This document shows, in pieces, positions 1-9,657 of a DNA stretch of 64,000 nucleotides; the first letter of the stretch is position 1; each line of letters begins with the position of its first letter. The stretch is from contig NZ_CP015118.1 in assembly GCF_002116905.1 (NCBI RefSeq), positions 3,224,001 to 3,288,000 on the forward strand. The letters are read 5' to 3'. Origin of the DNA: Piscinibacter gummiphilus. GTDB taxonomy: Bacteria; Pseudomonadota; Gammaproteobacteria; Burkholderiales; Burkholderiaceae_C. Below the pieces are notes generated by a model. It was not told where the DNA came from and did no database searches. It worked only from the letters and a program-made list of their open reading frames with translations. Made by a program: the position numbers and the translations under genes.

Positions 1-1028
1 GTGGACAGCGTCTTGTCCCAGCCCTCGGTGTAGTGGGTGATGCCGTGGTTGAGCAGCAGGCCGCCGGGCTTGAGCTGGCGGAACAGCGTCTCGAAGTACA
101 CCGGCAGGTTCTTCAGGCCCACGTGCTCGAACATGCCGATGCTCGAGACCTTGTCGTAGGCACATTCGCCGGGCAGGTCGCGGTAGTCGCGCAGCTCGAC
201 GGTGACGCGGTCCGAGAGCCTCGCGGCCTCGATGCGCGCCCGGGCCTCCTGCAGCTGCCGCTCGCTGAGCGTGATGCCGTGCGCCGAGACCCCGTGGTGG
301 CGGGCCGCGTGCATCACGAGGGCGCCCCAGCCACAGCCCACGTCGAGCAGGCGTTCGCCCGGGGCGAGTTGCAGCTTGCGGCAGATGTGCTCGAGCTTGG
401 CCTCCTGCGCCTGCTCCAGGGTCATGCCGGCCCGCTCGAAGTAGGCGCACGAGTACACCATGCGCTCGTCGAGCCACAGCCGGTAGAAGTCGTTCGAGAC
501 GTCGTAGTGGAAGCCGATGGCCTCCCGGTTCTCTTCCTTGGAGTGCGCCTGGACCTGGGGAGCGAGCAGCGAGGCCTTCGCCTGGTCGAAGGCGGCGGCC
601 GAGCGCATGCGCAACGTGGTGAGCAGCACGCGCCAGCGGTCCTGCCAGGGCAGGCGCAGCACCTGGACGTGGTCCTTCAGGCTCAGGGCCTGGAAGAAGT
701 CGCCCTCGATGTCGAGTTCGCCGCGGAAGTAGGCGTCGGCGAGGCGCAGCGGGTCGCCGCCGCCGAGCAGGCTGCGCACGACGTTGGGCGTTCGGCAGAA
801 GAGGGTGAACGGCGGGCCCTCGGGCGGGACCTGGCCGGTGCCGAGCGCCAGGGTGCGGCCGTCCCACAGCCGGACGGACACGTGGCCCGAAAATGCGCGG
901 AAGAGCCGTTCCAGCGCCGCGATGAGCGGCGCGGTGTCGTGCTCGGAAAGTCCCGCGGCGGGCAGGCCTTCGACCGAGGACAACTCCTCGGAGGTCGTGG
1001 CAAACGCGGAGGCTGGCGATTCCTTCAT
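1..1028 (-). CDS. cfa: Cyclopropane-fatty-acyl-phospholipid synthase, 3' end cut by window edge
   Basis: This cytoplasmic, membrane-associated enzyme would transfer a methylene group from S-adenosylmethionine to double bonds of phospholipid acyl chains. The frame reads from ATG at 1028 for 342 codons without a stop and runs off base 1, so about 50-60 C-terminal residues are missing compared with the usual length near 400. Visible family hallmarks are HYDVSNDFYRLWLDERMVYS before the methyltransferase core, the SAM motif LLDVGCGWGALVMHAA and FEHVGLKNLPVYF. A GGAG lies about 10 bases before the ATG. The gene follows the LacI gene on the same strand after a 118-base gap. The family call is firm; the symbol rests on motif recognition. 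Confidence 0.9.
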   Translation of the reverse strand, partial: MKESPASAFATTSEELSSVEGLPAAGLSEHDTAPLIAALERLFRAFSGHVSVRLWDGRTLALGTGQVPPEGPPFTLFCRTPNVVRSLLGGGDPLRLADAYFRGELDIEGDFFQALSLKDHVQVLRLPWQDRWRVLLTTLRMRSAAAFDQAKASLLAPQVQAHSKEENREAIGFHYDVSNDFYRLWLDERMVYSCAYFERAGMTLEQAQEAKLEHICRKLQLAPGERLLDVGCGWGALVMHAARHHGVSAHGITLSERQLQEARARIEAARLSDRVTVELRDYRDLPGECAYDKVSSIGMFEHVGLKNLPVYFETLFRQLKPGGLLLNHGITHYTEGWDKTLS

Positions 1029-1110
1029 GGCGTTCGAACTCCAACTGCATGGGTCCGCGGGCTCCTGAAGGCTCCCGTCTTCGACTCCCTGTGCTTCGGA
1101 ATTTGACACG

Positions 1111-1144
1111 ACCCGCGCCGGCTTGGAACCGGTGCCGGGTTTTT
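1111..1144. terminator. Imperfect hairpin followed by T5 on the plus strand
   Basis: ACCCGCGCCGG and CCGGTGCCGGGT form an imperfect stem (one bulge, one wobble) followed by TTTTT at 1140-1144 on the plus strand. It lies between two minus-strand genes, just after the LacI stop. The T run is on the wrong strand for a normal LacI terminator, so its role is uncertain; it could end antisense transcription. Confidence 0.3.
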
Positions 1145-1146
1145 CC

Positions 1147-2172
1147 CTACAGCCGTCGGGTGGTTTCCCGTACCGTGAGCGAGAGCGGTGGGAGCTCCAC
1201 CTCGGGCGTGGGCGTGCCCAGCATGTTCAGCAGCGCCTGGGCGGCGAACAGGCCCACCTCGTAGATGGGCTGTCGCACGGTGGTGAGGGGCGGGGTGAGG
1301 TAGGCGGCCACCGGCAGGTCGTCGAATCCGACCAGCGAGACGTCGTCGGGCACGCGGATGCCGCGCCGGTACATCGCCACGCGGGCGCCGAAGGCCGACT
1401 GGTCGTTGGCCGCGAACACCGCGGTGAAGGCCTGGCCGCCGTCGAGCAGGCGGTTCATCGCCATCAGGCCACCGCTTTCCAGGAAGTCGCCCTGCACGAC
1501 GAGGTCCGGGTCCGCGACGATGCCGGCTTCCTGGTGGGCTCGGAGGTAGCCCTGGTGGCGGGCGATCGCGTCGACGTGGTCGAGCGGGCCGGCGATGTGG
1601 GCGATGCGCCGGTGCCCGAGCCCCAGCAGGTGGCGCGTGGCGATGTAGCCGCCCGCGGCGTGGTCGATGGTGTGGGAGCGGATGCTCGGTCCCTCGAGGT
1701 GGCGCCCGGTCACCACGATGGGCTGGTGTTTCGCGAACGCGATGATGTCCTCGTCGGGCAGGTGGCCGGTCAGGATCACGAGGCCGTCGATGCGGCGCGC
1801 CTGCAGCAGGCGGATGCGCTCGGCCTCCTCGTGGGCGTTCCAGTGGCCGCTCACGATGATCGGCGCGTAGCCGCTGTCGGCGAGGCCCTGCTCGATGCCG
1901 CGCATGGCCCGCGTGTAGAACGGGCTCTCGATGTCCTGCGCCAGGATGCCGACGGTCATCGTCGTGCCGGTCTTCAGGCTGCGGGCAAAGAGGTTCGGCT
2001 TGAAGTCGAGCTTCTTGATGGCGCGTTCGACGGCCGCACGCTTGGCGGCGTCGACGCGGGCGGTGCCGTTGAGGATGCGGGAGACGGTGCTCGGCGACAC
2101 CCCGGCTTCCTTGGCCACGTCGAGGAGGGTGACCGTGGCGGGCGGCGCGTCGGAATGGATGGGACGGTTCAC
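1147..2172 (-). CDS. LacI-family repressor of the adjacent beta-glucoside locus
   Basis: This 341-residue DNA-binding repressor has the LacI helix-turn-helix at about residues 15-36 (TLLDVAKEAGVSPSTVSRIL), followed by the periplasmic-binding-protein-like ligand domain (VGILAQDIESPFYTRAMRGI, then VFAANDQSAFGARVAM and VSLVGFDDLPVAAYL). It is transcribed away from the sugar ABC transporter operon, and the shared 304-base gap holds two LacI-type operators. By family logic it should repress that operon, and perhaps itself, until an intracellular sugar is bound. The ligand is inferred to be a beta-glucoside or cellobiose from the GH1 enzyme in the operon; the sequence does not show the specificity. 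Confidence 0.92.
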   Translation of the reverse strand: MNRPIHSDAPPATVTLLDVAKEAGVSPSTVSRILNGTARVDAAKRAAVERAIKKLDFKPNLFARSLKTGTTMTVGILAQDIESPFYTRAMRGIEQGLADSGYAPIIVSGHWNAHEEAERIRLLQARRIDGLVILTGHLPDEDIIAFAKHQPIVVTGRHLEGPSIRSHTIDHAAGGYIATRHLLGLGHRRIAHIAGPLDHVDAIARHQGYLRAHQEAGIVADPDLVVQGDFLESGGLMAMNRLLDGGQAFTAVFAANDQSAFGARVAMYRRGIRVPDDVSLVGFDDLPVAAYLTPPLTTVRQPIYEVGLFAAQALLNMLGTPTPEVELPPLSLTVRETTRRL

Positions 2173-2234
2173 GGGTTCTCGGAAGGTCGGTGTGTCGCTT
2201 CAACAAATAGCACGTGTCGTGCTGCGTTCCCGGA

Positions 2235-2248
2235 TGATAACGTTTTCA
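2235..2248. promoter_or_regulatory. Near-palindromic LacI-type operator (repressor-proximal)
   Basis: TGATAACGTTTTCA differs from the perfect palindrome at 2382-2395 at one position. It lies 62 bases upstream of the repressor start codon, so it could serve autoregulation. The AACGTT core is typical of LacI/GalR operators. Confidence 0.65.
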
Positions 2249-2381
2249 GAGTGTCAAGTCCTTTGAGAAGAGGAAAACGCTGATGTTGTTTTGACGTGTT
2301 CTAGGGAGTTTCCCTGGGATGGGGTAGTTCCTGAGTCGAATCTGTTGACGTCGGGCCGCAGTCGCAGTGAAATCTCGCCGT

Positions 2382-2395
2382 TGAAAACGTTTTCA
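2382..2395. promoter_or_regulatory. Perfect LacI-type operator palindrome (operon-proximal)
   Basis: TGAAAACGTTTTCA is a perfect 14-base palindrome with the AACGTT centre typical of LacI/GalR family operators. It lies 81 bases before the substrate-binding protein start and 147 bases (about 14 helical turns) from the second site. The divergent gap 2173-2476 holds both sites and otherwise no gene. I could not place the promoters with confidence. Confidence 0.8.
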
Positions 2396-2476
2396 CGACA
2401 AGTCGTCAGCGCAGGCGACCCGAACGCTGTCACCGCAGCACATCAACCCAACGCCGCAAGGCACGGAAACGACGCC

Positions 2477-3736
2477 ATGAAAAGTCTCGTGAAACCCCTG
2501 TTGATCACCGCCGCCGTCGTCGCGGCATTCGGCGCCCAGGCCCAGGACGCCAAGCCCACGATCACCCTCAACGTGTCGTCGTTCCCGGACCTCGACCGGG
2601 GCGTCAAGGCCGCGATCCCGCTCTACAAGAAGCTGCACCCCGAGGTCGAGATCAAGCTGACCAGCCTCGCCTACGCCGACCACCACACTGCGATGACCAC
2701 GGCCCTCGCCACCGGCGCGAACCTGCCGGACGTGATGGCCGTGGACAACGGCTTCATCGGCAAGTTCGCCGAATCGGGTGGCCTGGAAGACCTCAGCAAG
2801 CCCCCCTTCAACGCGCTGGCCCAGCGCGACAAGCTCGCCAAGTTCTCGGTGAACCAGGCCACGAGCGGCACGGGTGCACTGGCCGCGCTGCCGGTCGACA
2901 TCGGCCCGGGCGCGCTGTTCTACCGCAAGGACCTGCTCGACAAGGCCGGCGTGACCGAAGCCGAGATGACCAAGAGCTGGGACTCGTACATCGCCTCCGG
3001 CAAGAAGGTGAAGGCCGCCACGGGCGCCTACATGCTCGGCAATGCACTCGACATCAAGGACATCTACATCCGCTCCGGCCTGAAGGACGGCGACGGCGTG
3101 TACTTCGACCGCAAGGGCAACTCGCTCGTCACGTCGCCGCGTTTCGTGAAGGCCTTCGAACTCGCCAAGGCCGCGCGCACCGCCGGCATCGACGGCAAGA
3201 TCAACGCCTGGTCGAACGAATGGAGCGAAGGCTTCAAGCGCGACAAGATCGCCACGCAGATGATGGGCGGCTGGCTCGCCGGCCACCTGAACAACTGGCT
3301 GGCTCCGGAGCAGAAGGGCAAGTGGCGTTCCGCCCAGCTGCCCAACGGCGCCTACGGCTTCTGGGGCGGCTCGTTCTACGCGATCCCGAAGCAGACCAAG
3401 AACAAGCAGGCCGCGTGGGACTTCATCCAGTTCATGACCTTCAACAAGGAAATGCAGCTGACCGCGCTGAAGAGCCAGGACTCGTTCCCGGTGCTGCTCG
3501 AAGCCCAGACCGACCCGTTCATCTCGCAGCCCATGGCCTACCTCGGCGACCAGAAGGCGCGTGAGAACTGGAAGGCCGCGGCCGACCGCATCCCCGCCAT
3601 CACCATCGACAAGTTCGACCCGGTGGCCGAGAGCGTCGTGAACGCCGAGCTGGACAAGGTGCTCGAGCAGAACAAGGACATCAAGACCGCGCTCGCCGAC
3701 GCCCAGGCCCAGCTGAAGCGCCGCGTGCGCCGCTGA
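2477..3736 (+). CDS. Sugar ABC transporter, periplasmic substrate-binding protein
   Basis: This 419-residue family 1 (MalE/UgpB-like) solute-binding protein would capture the oligosaccharide in the periplasm and deliver it to the two following permeases. The ATG at 2477 is chosen because it begins a clear signal peptide (MKSLVKPLLITAAVVAAFGAQA, cleavage after AQA). The upstream in-frame extension has no such feature and would overlap the operator. The mature protein has the typical pattern: LYKKLHPEVEIKLTSLAYAD near the N-terminus, then WGGSFYAIPKQTKNKQAAWD, seen in sugar binders. It is the first gene of the operon. Substrate is inferred from the glucosidase, not seen directly. Confidence 0.93.
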   Translation: MKSLVKPLLITAAVVAAFGAQAQDAKPTITLNVSSFPDLDRGVKAAIPLYKKLHPEVEIKLTSLAYADHHTAMTTALATGANLPDVMAVDNGFIGKFAESGGLEDLSKPPFNALAQRDKLAKFSVNQATSGTGALAALPVDIGPGALFYRKDLLDKAGVTEAEMTKSWDSYIASGKKVKAATGAYMLGNALDIKDIYIRSGLKDGDGVYFDRKGNSLVTSPRFVKAFELAKAARTAGIDGKINAWSNEWSEGFKRDKIATQMMGGWLAGHLNNWLAPEQKGKWRSAQLPNGAYGFWGGSFYAIPKQTKNKQAAWDFIQFMTFNKEMQLTALKSQDSFPVLLEAQTDPFISQPMAYLGDQKARENWKAAADRIPAITIDKFDPVAESVVNAELDKVLEQNKDIKTALADAQAQLKRRVRR

Positions 3737-3787
3737 TCCGGACGCCCGAGTCGTCCTCCTTCCAGTCCTCGATCGATCGTTCACATC

Positions 3788-4783
3788 ATGCAGGCCATGG
3801 CCGAATCGAAGCCGTCGACCCCGCTCACCGGCGCCAAGTCGACCCCCGTCCCCCGCAAGCGCAAACCACTGCACTTCCGGGACGTCGCACCGTACGTGTT
3901 CATCAGCCCGTTCTTCGTGCTGTTCTTCGTGTTCGGCCTGTTCCCCCTGTTGTTCTCGGTGTACCTCTCGCTGCACCGCTGGGACCCCGCCGCGGGTCTC
4001 TCCGCGATGAACTTCGTGGGGCTCGAGAACTACATCTTCGTGATCACGAACGACGACTGGTTCCACACGTCGCTCTACAACACGGTGTGGCTGGCCCTGG
4101 TCTCGGGCCTGCCGCAGCACCTGGTGGCGCTGCCGCTCGCCTTCTTCCTGCACACCGCCTTCGGGCGGTGGCGGAACTCGGTGGTCGGGGCGTACTTCCT
4201 GCCGTTCATCACGTCCACGGTCGCCATCTCCCTCGTGTTCTCGTCGCTGTTCTCGCGTGACTTCGGCGTGGTCAACGCCACGCTGACCGCGCTGCACGAC
4301 ATCCCCGGCCTCGGCTGGCTGTTCCCCGCGGACAAGATCGACTGGGGCCAGCCCCAGTACACCAAGTGGATGATCTCGTTCGTGGTGTGGTGGCGCTTCG
4401 TGGGATGGAACACCGTGCTGTATCTCTCGGCCATGCAGACCATCCCGAAGGACCTCTTCGAGGCCGCCACGATGGACGGCGCGCGCCCCTGGCAACAGTT
4501 CCGCCACGTGTGCCTGCCGCTGCTGCGCCCCATGGTGTTCTTCGCCGTGACGCTCACGATCATCGGCAACCTGCAACTGTTCGAGGAACCCTTCATCCTC
4601 ACCGGCGGCACCGGCGGCATCGACCAGGCCGGCAAGACCGCGGCCATGCACATGTACGCCACCGCCTTCGTCGACGGCGACTTCGGCACCGCCTCGGCCA
4701 TCGCCTGGCTGCTGTTCATGCTGATCGCGGCGGTGACGTGGGCCAACAACCGCTTCCTCGGCCAGAACGACAAGAAGGCCTGA
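3788..4783 (+). CDS. Sugar ABC transporter permease (MalF/UgpA type)
   Basis: This 331-residue inner-membrane permease has a hydrophobic first helix (YVFISPFFVLFFVFGLFPLL), several further membrane segments and the coupling loop with the EAA signature (DLFEAATMDGARPWQQFRHVCLPLL), which contacts the ATPase. ATG at 3788 is used; a second in-frame ATG nine bases on is equally possible, since neither has a strong ribosome-binding site. It sits 51 bases after the binding protein gene and 4 bases before the second permease, so it is part of one transcript and one transporter. Confidence 0.92.
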   Translation: MQAMAESKPSTPLTGAKSTPVPRKRKPLHFRDVAPYVFISPFFVLFFVFGLFPLLFSVYLSLHRWDPAAGLSAMNFVGLENYIFVITNDDWFHTSLYNTVWLALVSGLPQHLVALPLAFFLHTAFGRWRNSVVGAYFLPFITSTVAISLVFSSLFSRDFGVVNATLTALHDIPGLGWLFPADKIDWGQPQYTKWMISFVVWWRFVGWNTVLYLSAMQTIPKDLFEAATMDGARPWQQFRHVCLPLLRPMVFFAVTLTIIGNLQLFEEPFILTGGTGGIDQAGKTAAMHMYATAFVDGDFGTASAIAWLLFMLIAAVTWANNRFLGQNDKKA

Positions 4784-4787
4784 GTCC

Positions 4788-5633
4788 ATGAGCACCACCT
4801 TCAAGCATTCCTCCCTCGCCGCGAACGGCGTGGCCTACGGCATCGTGCTCGGCGGCGCGTTGATCATGCTCGCGCCGTTCTACTTCATGTTCGTGTTCGC
4901 GACCCATTCGGACCGCGAGATCCTGTCGCTGCCGCCGCCGCTCTGGTTCGGCGACAACTTCATGGCCAACGTGCGCCTGCTCGTCGAGAAGCTGCCGTTC
5001 TTCTGGCACAACCTCGGCTGGAGCCTGTACGTCGCGGTGGCCGTCACGGCCGCGAACCTGTTCCTCTGCTCGCTGGCGGGCTACGCCTTCGCGATGTTCG
5101 AGTTCCGGTTCAAGGACAAGCTGTTCCTCTTCGTCATGGCGACGATGCTGCTGCCGGCCTTCGTCGGGATGATTCCCACCGTGATCACGATGAGCTGGCT
5201 CGGCTGGCTCAACCAGCCGAAGGCGCTGATCGTGCCGGCGGCCTGCACGGCGCTGGGCGTCTTCATGATGCGGCAGTACATCACGTCGGCCATCCCGCGC
5301 GACCTGATCGACGCGGCGCGCATCGATGGCTGCGGCGAATTCGGCATCTTCTTCCGCATCGTGCTGCCGCTGATCACGCCCGCGCTCGGCACGCTGGGGC
5401 TCGTCACCTTCATCGGTTCGTGGAACAACTTCATGGGCCCGCTGATCGTGATGCGCGACATGGAGATGTTCACCGTGCCGCTCGCGCTGCGGGCACTGCA
5501 GGGCACCGGGCAGACGCCATGGGGCGCCATCTGCGCCGGCTCGTCGATCGCCGTGCTGCCGCTGCTCGTGATGTTCGTGATGGCCTCTCGCCGGCTCATC
5601 GAAGGCCTCACCGCGGGTGCCGTCAAGGCCTGA
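4788..5633 (+). CDS. Sugar ABC transporter permease (MalG/UgpE type)
   Basis: This is the second half of the membrane channel, 281 residues. It has about six membrane segments, starting with GIVLGGALIMLAPFYFMFVF, and the EAA-type loop DLIDAARIDGCGEFGIFFRIVLPLI, the docking site for the ATPase encoded at 6986. The closing SRRLIEGLTAGAVKA is the usual MalG-type C-terminus. The start is 4 bases after the previous stop, consistent with coupled translation. Confidence 0.93.
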   Translation: MSTTFKHSSLAANGVAYGIVLGGALIMLAPFYFMFVFATHSDREILSLPPPLWFGDNFMANVRLLVEKLPFFWHNLGWSLYVAVAVTAANLFLCSLAGYAFAMFEFRFKDKLFLFVMATMLLPAFVGMIPTVITMSWLGWLNQPKALIVPAACTALGVFMMRQYITSAIPRDLIDAARIDGCGEFGIFFRIVLPLITPALGTLGLVTFIGSWNNFMGPLIVMRDMEMFTVPLALRALQGTGQTPWGAICAGSSIAVLPLLVMFVMASRRLIEGLTAGAVKA

Positions 5634-5676
5634 CCCGTCCCCACATTTCTCTTCCCAAATTTTCAGGAGCCACCGC

Positions 5677-6981
5677 GTGAGCGATTTGAAATTCCCCCCC
5701 GACTTCTCGTGGGGTGTTGCCACCAGCGCCTACCAGATCGAAGGCGCCGCCAACGAAGACGGGCGCGGCCCGTCCATCTGGGACACGTTCTCCCACACCC
5801 CGGGCAAGACCATCAACGGCGACACGGGCGACGTCGCCTGCGACCACTACCACCGCTACGAGCAGGACGTCGACGTCATCGCCGGCCTCGGCGTCGATGC
5901 CTACCGCTTCTCGATCGCCTGGCCGCGCGTACAGCCGGACGGCAAGGGCGCATGGAACGAGAAGGGCCTCGCGTTCTACGACAAGCTCGTCGACCGACTG
6001 CTCACCAAGGGCATCAAGCCCCACGCGACGCTGTACCACTGGGACCTGCCGCAGGCGCTGCAGGAGCAGGGCGGCTGGGGTTCGCGCGACACCACCGACC
6101 GCTTCGCCGAATACGCGGACGTGATGGGCCGCCGCCTCGGCGACCGCGTGGCCACCATCTGCACGCACAACGAGCCGTGGTGCACTGCGTACCTCGGCAA
6201 CCACACGGGCCAGTTCGCTCCGGGGTTCCAGGACCCGAAGCTCGCGATCCAGGTCGCGCACCACCTGCTGCTGTCGCACGGCAAGGCGCTTCAGGCCATG
6301 CGCGCGAGCGGCGTGAAGGCACCGCTCGGCATCGTGCTGAACCAGTCGTCGGTGACGCCCGCCACCAACAGCCAGGCCGACCTCGAATGCGCGCAGCGGC
6401 ACTACGCATCGTTCGTGCGCTGGTACATGGACCCCATCTTCCTGAAGTCGTACCCCAAGGCCCCCGGGATCAGCATTTATCCGGAAGTCCATGAAAACGA
6501 TTTCAACGTGATCGCCCAGCCGCTGGACTTCCTGGGCATCAACTACTACACGCGCATCTGGGCCAGCGCCGCGGTGCCGCCGGTGCCCGCGCCGAACGTG
6601 CTCGGTGTCAACGACATGGGATGGGAGAACCACCCGCAGGGCCTGACCGAGCTGCTCACGCAGATCAACCGGGACTACGACCTGCCGCCGATCTTCATCA
6701 CCGAGAACGGCTACGCCGGCGCCGACAGCCTCGACCAGGGCCAGGTGCACGACGTCGAACGCATCACCTACGTGCGCACGCACCTGGAGGCGCTGCAGAA
6801 GGCGATGGAAGCGGGCGTCGACGTCCGCGGCTATTTCTACTGGAGCCTCTTCGACAACTACGAGTGGAACTCGGGCTACGCGAAGCGCTTCGGCCTCGTC
6901 CACGTGGACTACGACAACCAGCAGCGCACCCTGAAGGACAGCGCCGTCTGGTACCGCGATCTCATCCGGAAAGGACGCTGA
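5677..6981 (+). CDS. GH1 beta-glucosidase
   Basis: This 434-residue family 1 glycoside hydrolase lacks a signal peptide, so it would act in the cytoplasm on beta-glucosides brought in by the surrounding transporter. The N-terminal GH1 signature is FSWGVATSAYQIEGA. The acid/base is Glu166 in NEPW and the nucleophile Glu343 in ITENGYAG. A GTG start at 5677 is chosen because AGGAG lies 7 bases upstream and the protein then begins MSDLKFPPDFSWG, as in the family; an upstream ATG at 5617 would overlap the permease gene. It lies inside the ABC operon, between the second permease and the ATPase genes. Confidence 0.93.
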   Translation: MSDLKFPPDFSWGVATSAYQIEGAANEDGRGPSIWDTFSHTPGKTINGDTGDVACDHYHRYEQDVDVIAGLGVDAYRFSIAWPRVQPDGKGAWNEKGLAFYDKLVDRLLTKGIKPHATLYHWDLPQALQEQGGWGSRDTTDRFAEYADVMGRRLGDRVATICTHNEPWCTAYLGNHTGQFAPGFQDPKLAIQVAHHLLLSHGKALQAMRASGVKAPLGIVLNQSSVTPATNSQADLECAQRHYASFVRWYMDPIFLKSYPKAPGISIYPEVHENDFNVIAQPLDFLGINYYTRIWASAAVPPVPAPNVLGVNDMGWENHPQGLTELLTQINRDYDLPPIFITENGYAGADSLDQGQVHDVERITYVRTHLEALQKAMEAGVDVRGYFYWSLFDNYEWNSGYAKRFGLVHVDYDNQQRTLKDSAVWYRDLIRKGR

Positions 6982-6985
6982 AGCC

Positions 6986-8077
<1,092 letters not shown>

Positions 8078-8247
8078 TCGAAAGGACGTCCCGGAACGTT
8101 GATTCAACCCATTCGTCCGGTGCGCGTTTCCGGGGCGCGCAGCGGACACCTTTCTCGCACGGCGGAAGTTTCCCATTCGCCGCCGGGCAGGACGTCATCG
8201 CCACGCAGGCGAACAAAACCTCACTACACACACGACGAGGAGTTACC

Positions 8248-9450
8248 GTGAAAAAGAAGCGTCTGATCATTGCCCTGGGGCTGGCCGGCATCGGCACCGC
8301 CGCGATGGCCGCCCCGCCGGTCGAGTTCTCCGGCTACATGCGCGCCGGCGTGGGCGTGAACGCCCGTGGCGGCACGCAAGTCTGCTTCGGCCTGCCCGGG
8401 GCCGACACGAAATGGCGTCTGGGCAACGAATGCGACTACGTGATCGAGCCGAGCTTCAACTCGAAGATCGCCGAGTACGAAGGTTCGGACTGGCACGTGC
8501 ACTTCATGCCCAGCGCGTACCGCGCCTGGGGCGACAACGAGTTCAACGTGCCCGCCGGCAAGCGCGGTGACGAACTCGTGACCCGCTTCGGCCAGGTCTA
8601 CACCTACGGCAACAACATCTCGGTGCTGGGCAACGGCAAGCTGTGGGCCGGCCGCCGGTTCTACAACCGCCTGCAACTGGGCATCAACGACCAGTTCGTC
8701 GAGAACAACGACGGTGACGGCGCGGGCCTGGAAGACATCAACCTGGGCTTCGGCAAGCTGAGCCTGGCGCTGATGATGAACCCGAGCAACGCCTCGAACG
8801 ACAACCGCCTGACGATCCCGCTGCGTCTGACGAACATCAAGACGAACCCGAACGGGGAACTCGCGGTGTACGTGACCGGCCAGGACAACGTCCAGACCGA
8901 GAACCAGCTGACGGGCGTGGACCCGGCCGAAGTCGCCAAGCGCGGCACGATCGGCGTGTACCACTCGCAGAACGGCGTGCTGGGCGGCAACCTGTGGCTG
9001 GGCGCGAAGTTCGAGAAGCAGGCCGACCAGAAGATCTGGCGCATCATCGGCCAGGAGCAGACGCAGTACGGCAAGACCGCGATCGACTTCATCACCGAGT
9101 ACCGCAACAAGAGCGCGGACAACAACCTGGGTGACAAGTGGTTCTCGATCGGTGCGCGCACGGACACGTACATCTCGGGTCCGTTCCGCTTCCTGGCCGA
9201 GCTGGGCCACGACCAGATCAAGCCGGACGTGGGCGACACCCGCCGCCTGACGAAGCTGACGCTGGCCGGTGCGGTGTCGGCAGGCAACACGGCGGGCTCG
9301 CGCCCGACGATCCGCCTGTTCGTCACGCAAGGCTGGTGGAACGAAGCGGCCCGCCTGGCGATGGTGGCCGACAAGTCGCGCACCGCCGAGGTGTACGGCG
9401 ACAAGAAGTCGGGCACGTCGATCGGCATCCAGGGCGAAGCCTGGTGGTGA
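8248..9450 (+). CDS. LamB-type maltoporin / carbohydrate porin
   Basis: This 400-residue outer-membrane beta-barrel starts at GTG 8248, preceded by GAGGAG, and has a clear signal peptide (MKKKRLIIALGLAGIGTAAMA). The mature start VEFSGYMRAGVGVNARGGTQ is the LamB hallmark, followed by the cysteine pair region (VCFGLPGA...NECDYV) that forms the first loop disulfide in maltoporins. The end GIQGEAWW gives the terminal aromatic residue needed for barrel insertion. It closes the sugar operon, 170 bases after the ATPase gene; that gap shows no gene and may hold a promoter of its own. By context it would pass beta-glucosides. Confidence 0.92.
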   Translation: MKKKRLIIALGLAGIGTAAMAAPPVEFSGYMRAGVGVNARGGTQVCFGLPGADTKWRLGNECDYVIEPSFNSKIAEYEGSDWHVHFMPSAYRAWGDNEFNVPAGKRGDELVTRFGQVYTYGNNISVLGNGKLWAGRRFYNRLQLGINDQFVENNDGDGAGLEDINLGFGKLSLALMMNPSNASNDNRLTIPLRLTNIKTNPNGELAVYVTGQDNVQTENQLTGVDPAEVAKRGTIGVYHSQNGVLGGNLWLGAKFEKQADQKIWRIIGQEQTQYGKTAIDFITEYRNKSADNNLGDKWFSIGARTDTYISGPFRFLAELGHDQIKPDVGDTRRLTKLTLAGAVSAGNTAGSRPTIRLFVTQGWWNEAARLAMVADKSRTAEVYGDKKSGTSIGIQGEAWW

Positions 9451-9454
9451 TCTG

Positions 9455-9482
9455 ATGAGCGGGGCCGCAGGGCCTCGCTCAT
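9455..9482 (+). terminator. Hairpin directly after the porin gene
   Basis: ATGAGCGGGGCC pairs with GGCCTCGCTCAT around a GCAG loop (12 pairs, one G-U wobble), starting 4 bases after the porin stop. No T run follows, so it may be an mRNA-stabilising 3' hairpin rather than the terminator. Confidence 0.5.
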
Positions 9483-9597
9483 ACACTGTTGAGGTGAATC
9501 GCCGGACGTGAAGCTGTTGCGGTTGGGGGAAACCAACGTGACTCTCCTCGTCTTCCGGCGCCGGCAGATCCCGGCGTCGAGATCGTCCGGCGATGTT

Positions 9598-9630
9598 GAT
9601 GGCGAGGCCTGCGGGCCTCGCCATCCTTTT
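9598..9630 (+). terminator. Rho-independent terminator downstream of the sugar operon
   Basis: GATGGCGAGGCC pairs perfectly with GGCCTCGCCATC (12 pairs, 4-base loop) and is followed by CTTTT on the plus strand. It lies 148 bases after the porin stop and 28 bases before the stop of the convergent cadA gene, so it should end the sugar operon transcript. Confidence 0.85.
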
Positions 9631-9657
9631 GAGTCATGTCGGCCTCGACGTGATGCC

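Noticed and set aside
9508..9650. Small protein after the porin gene (starts KLLRLGETNVTLLVF)
   Set aside because: The frame crosses the strong terminator and continues over cadA antisense; no ribosome-binding site.
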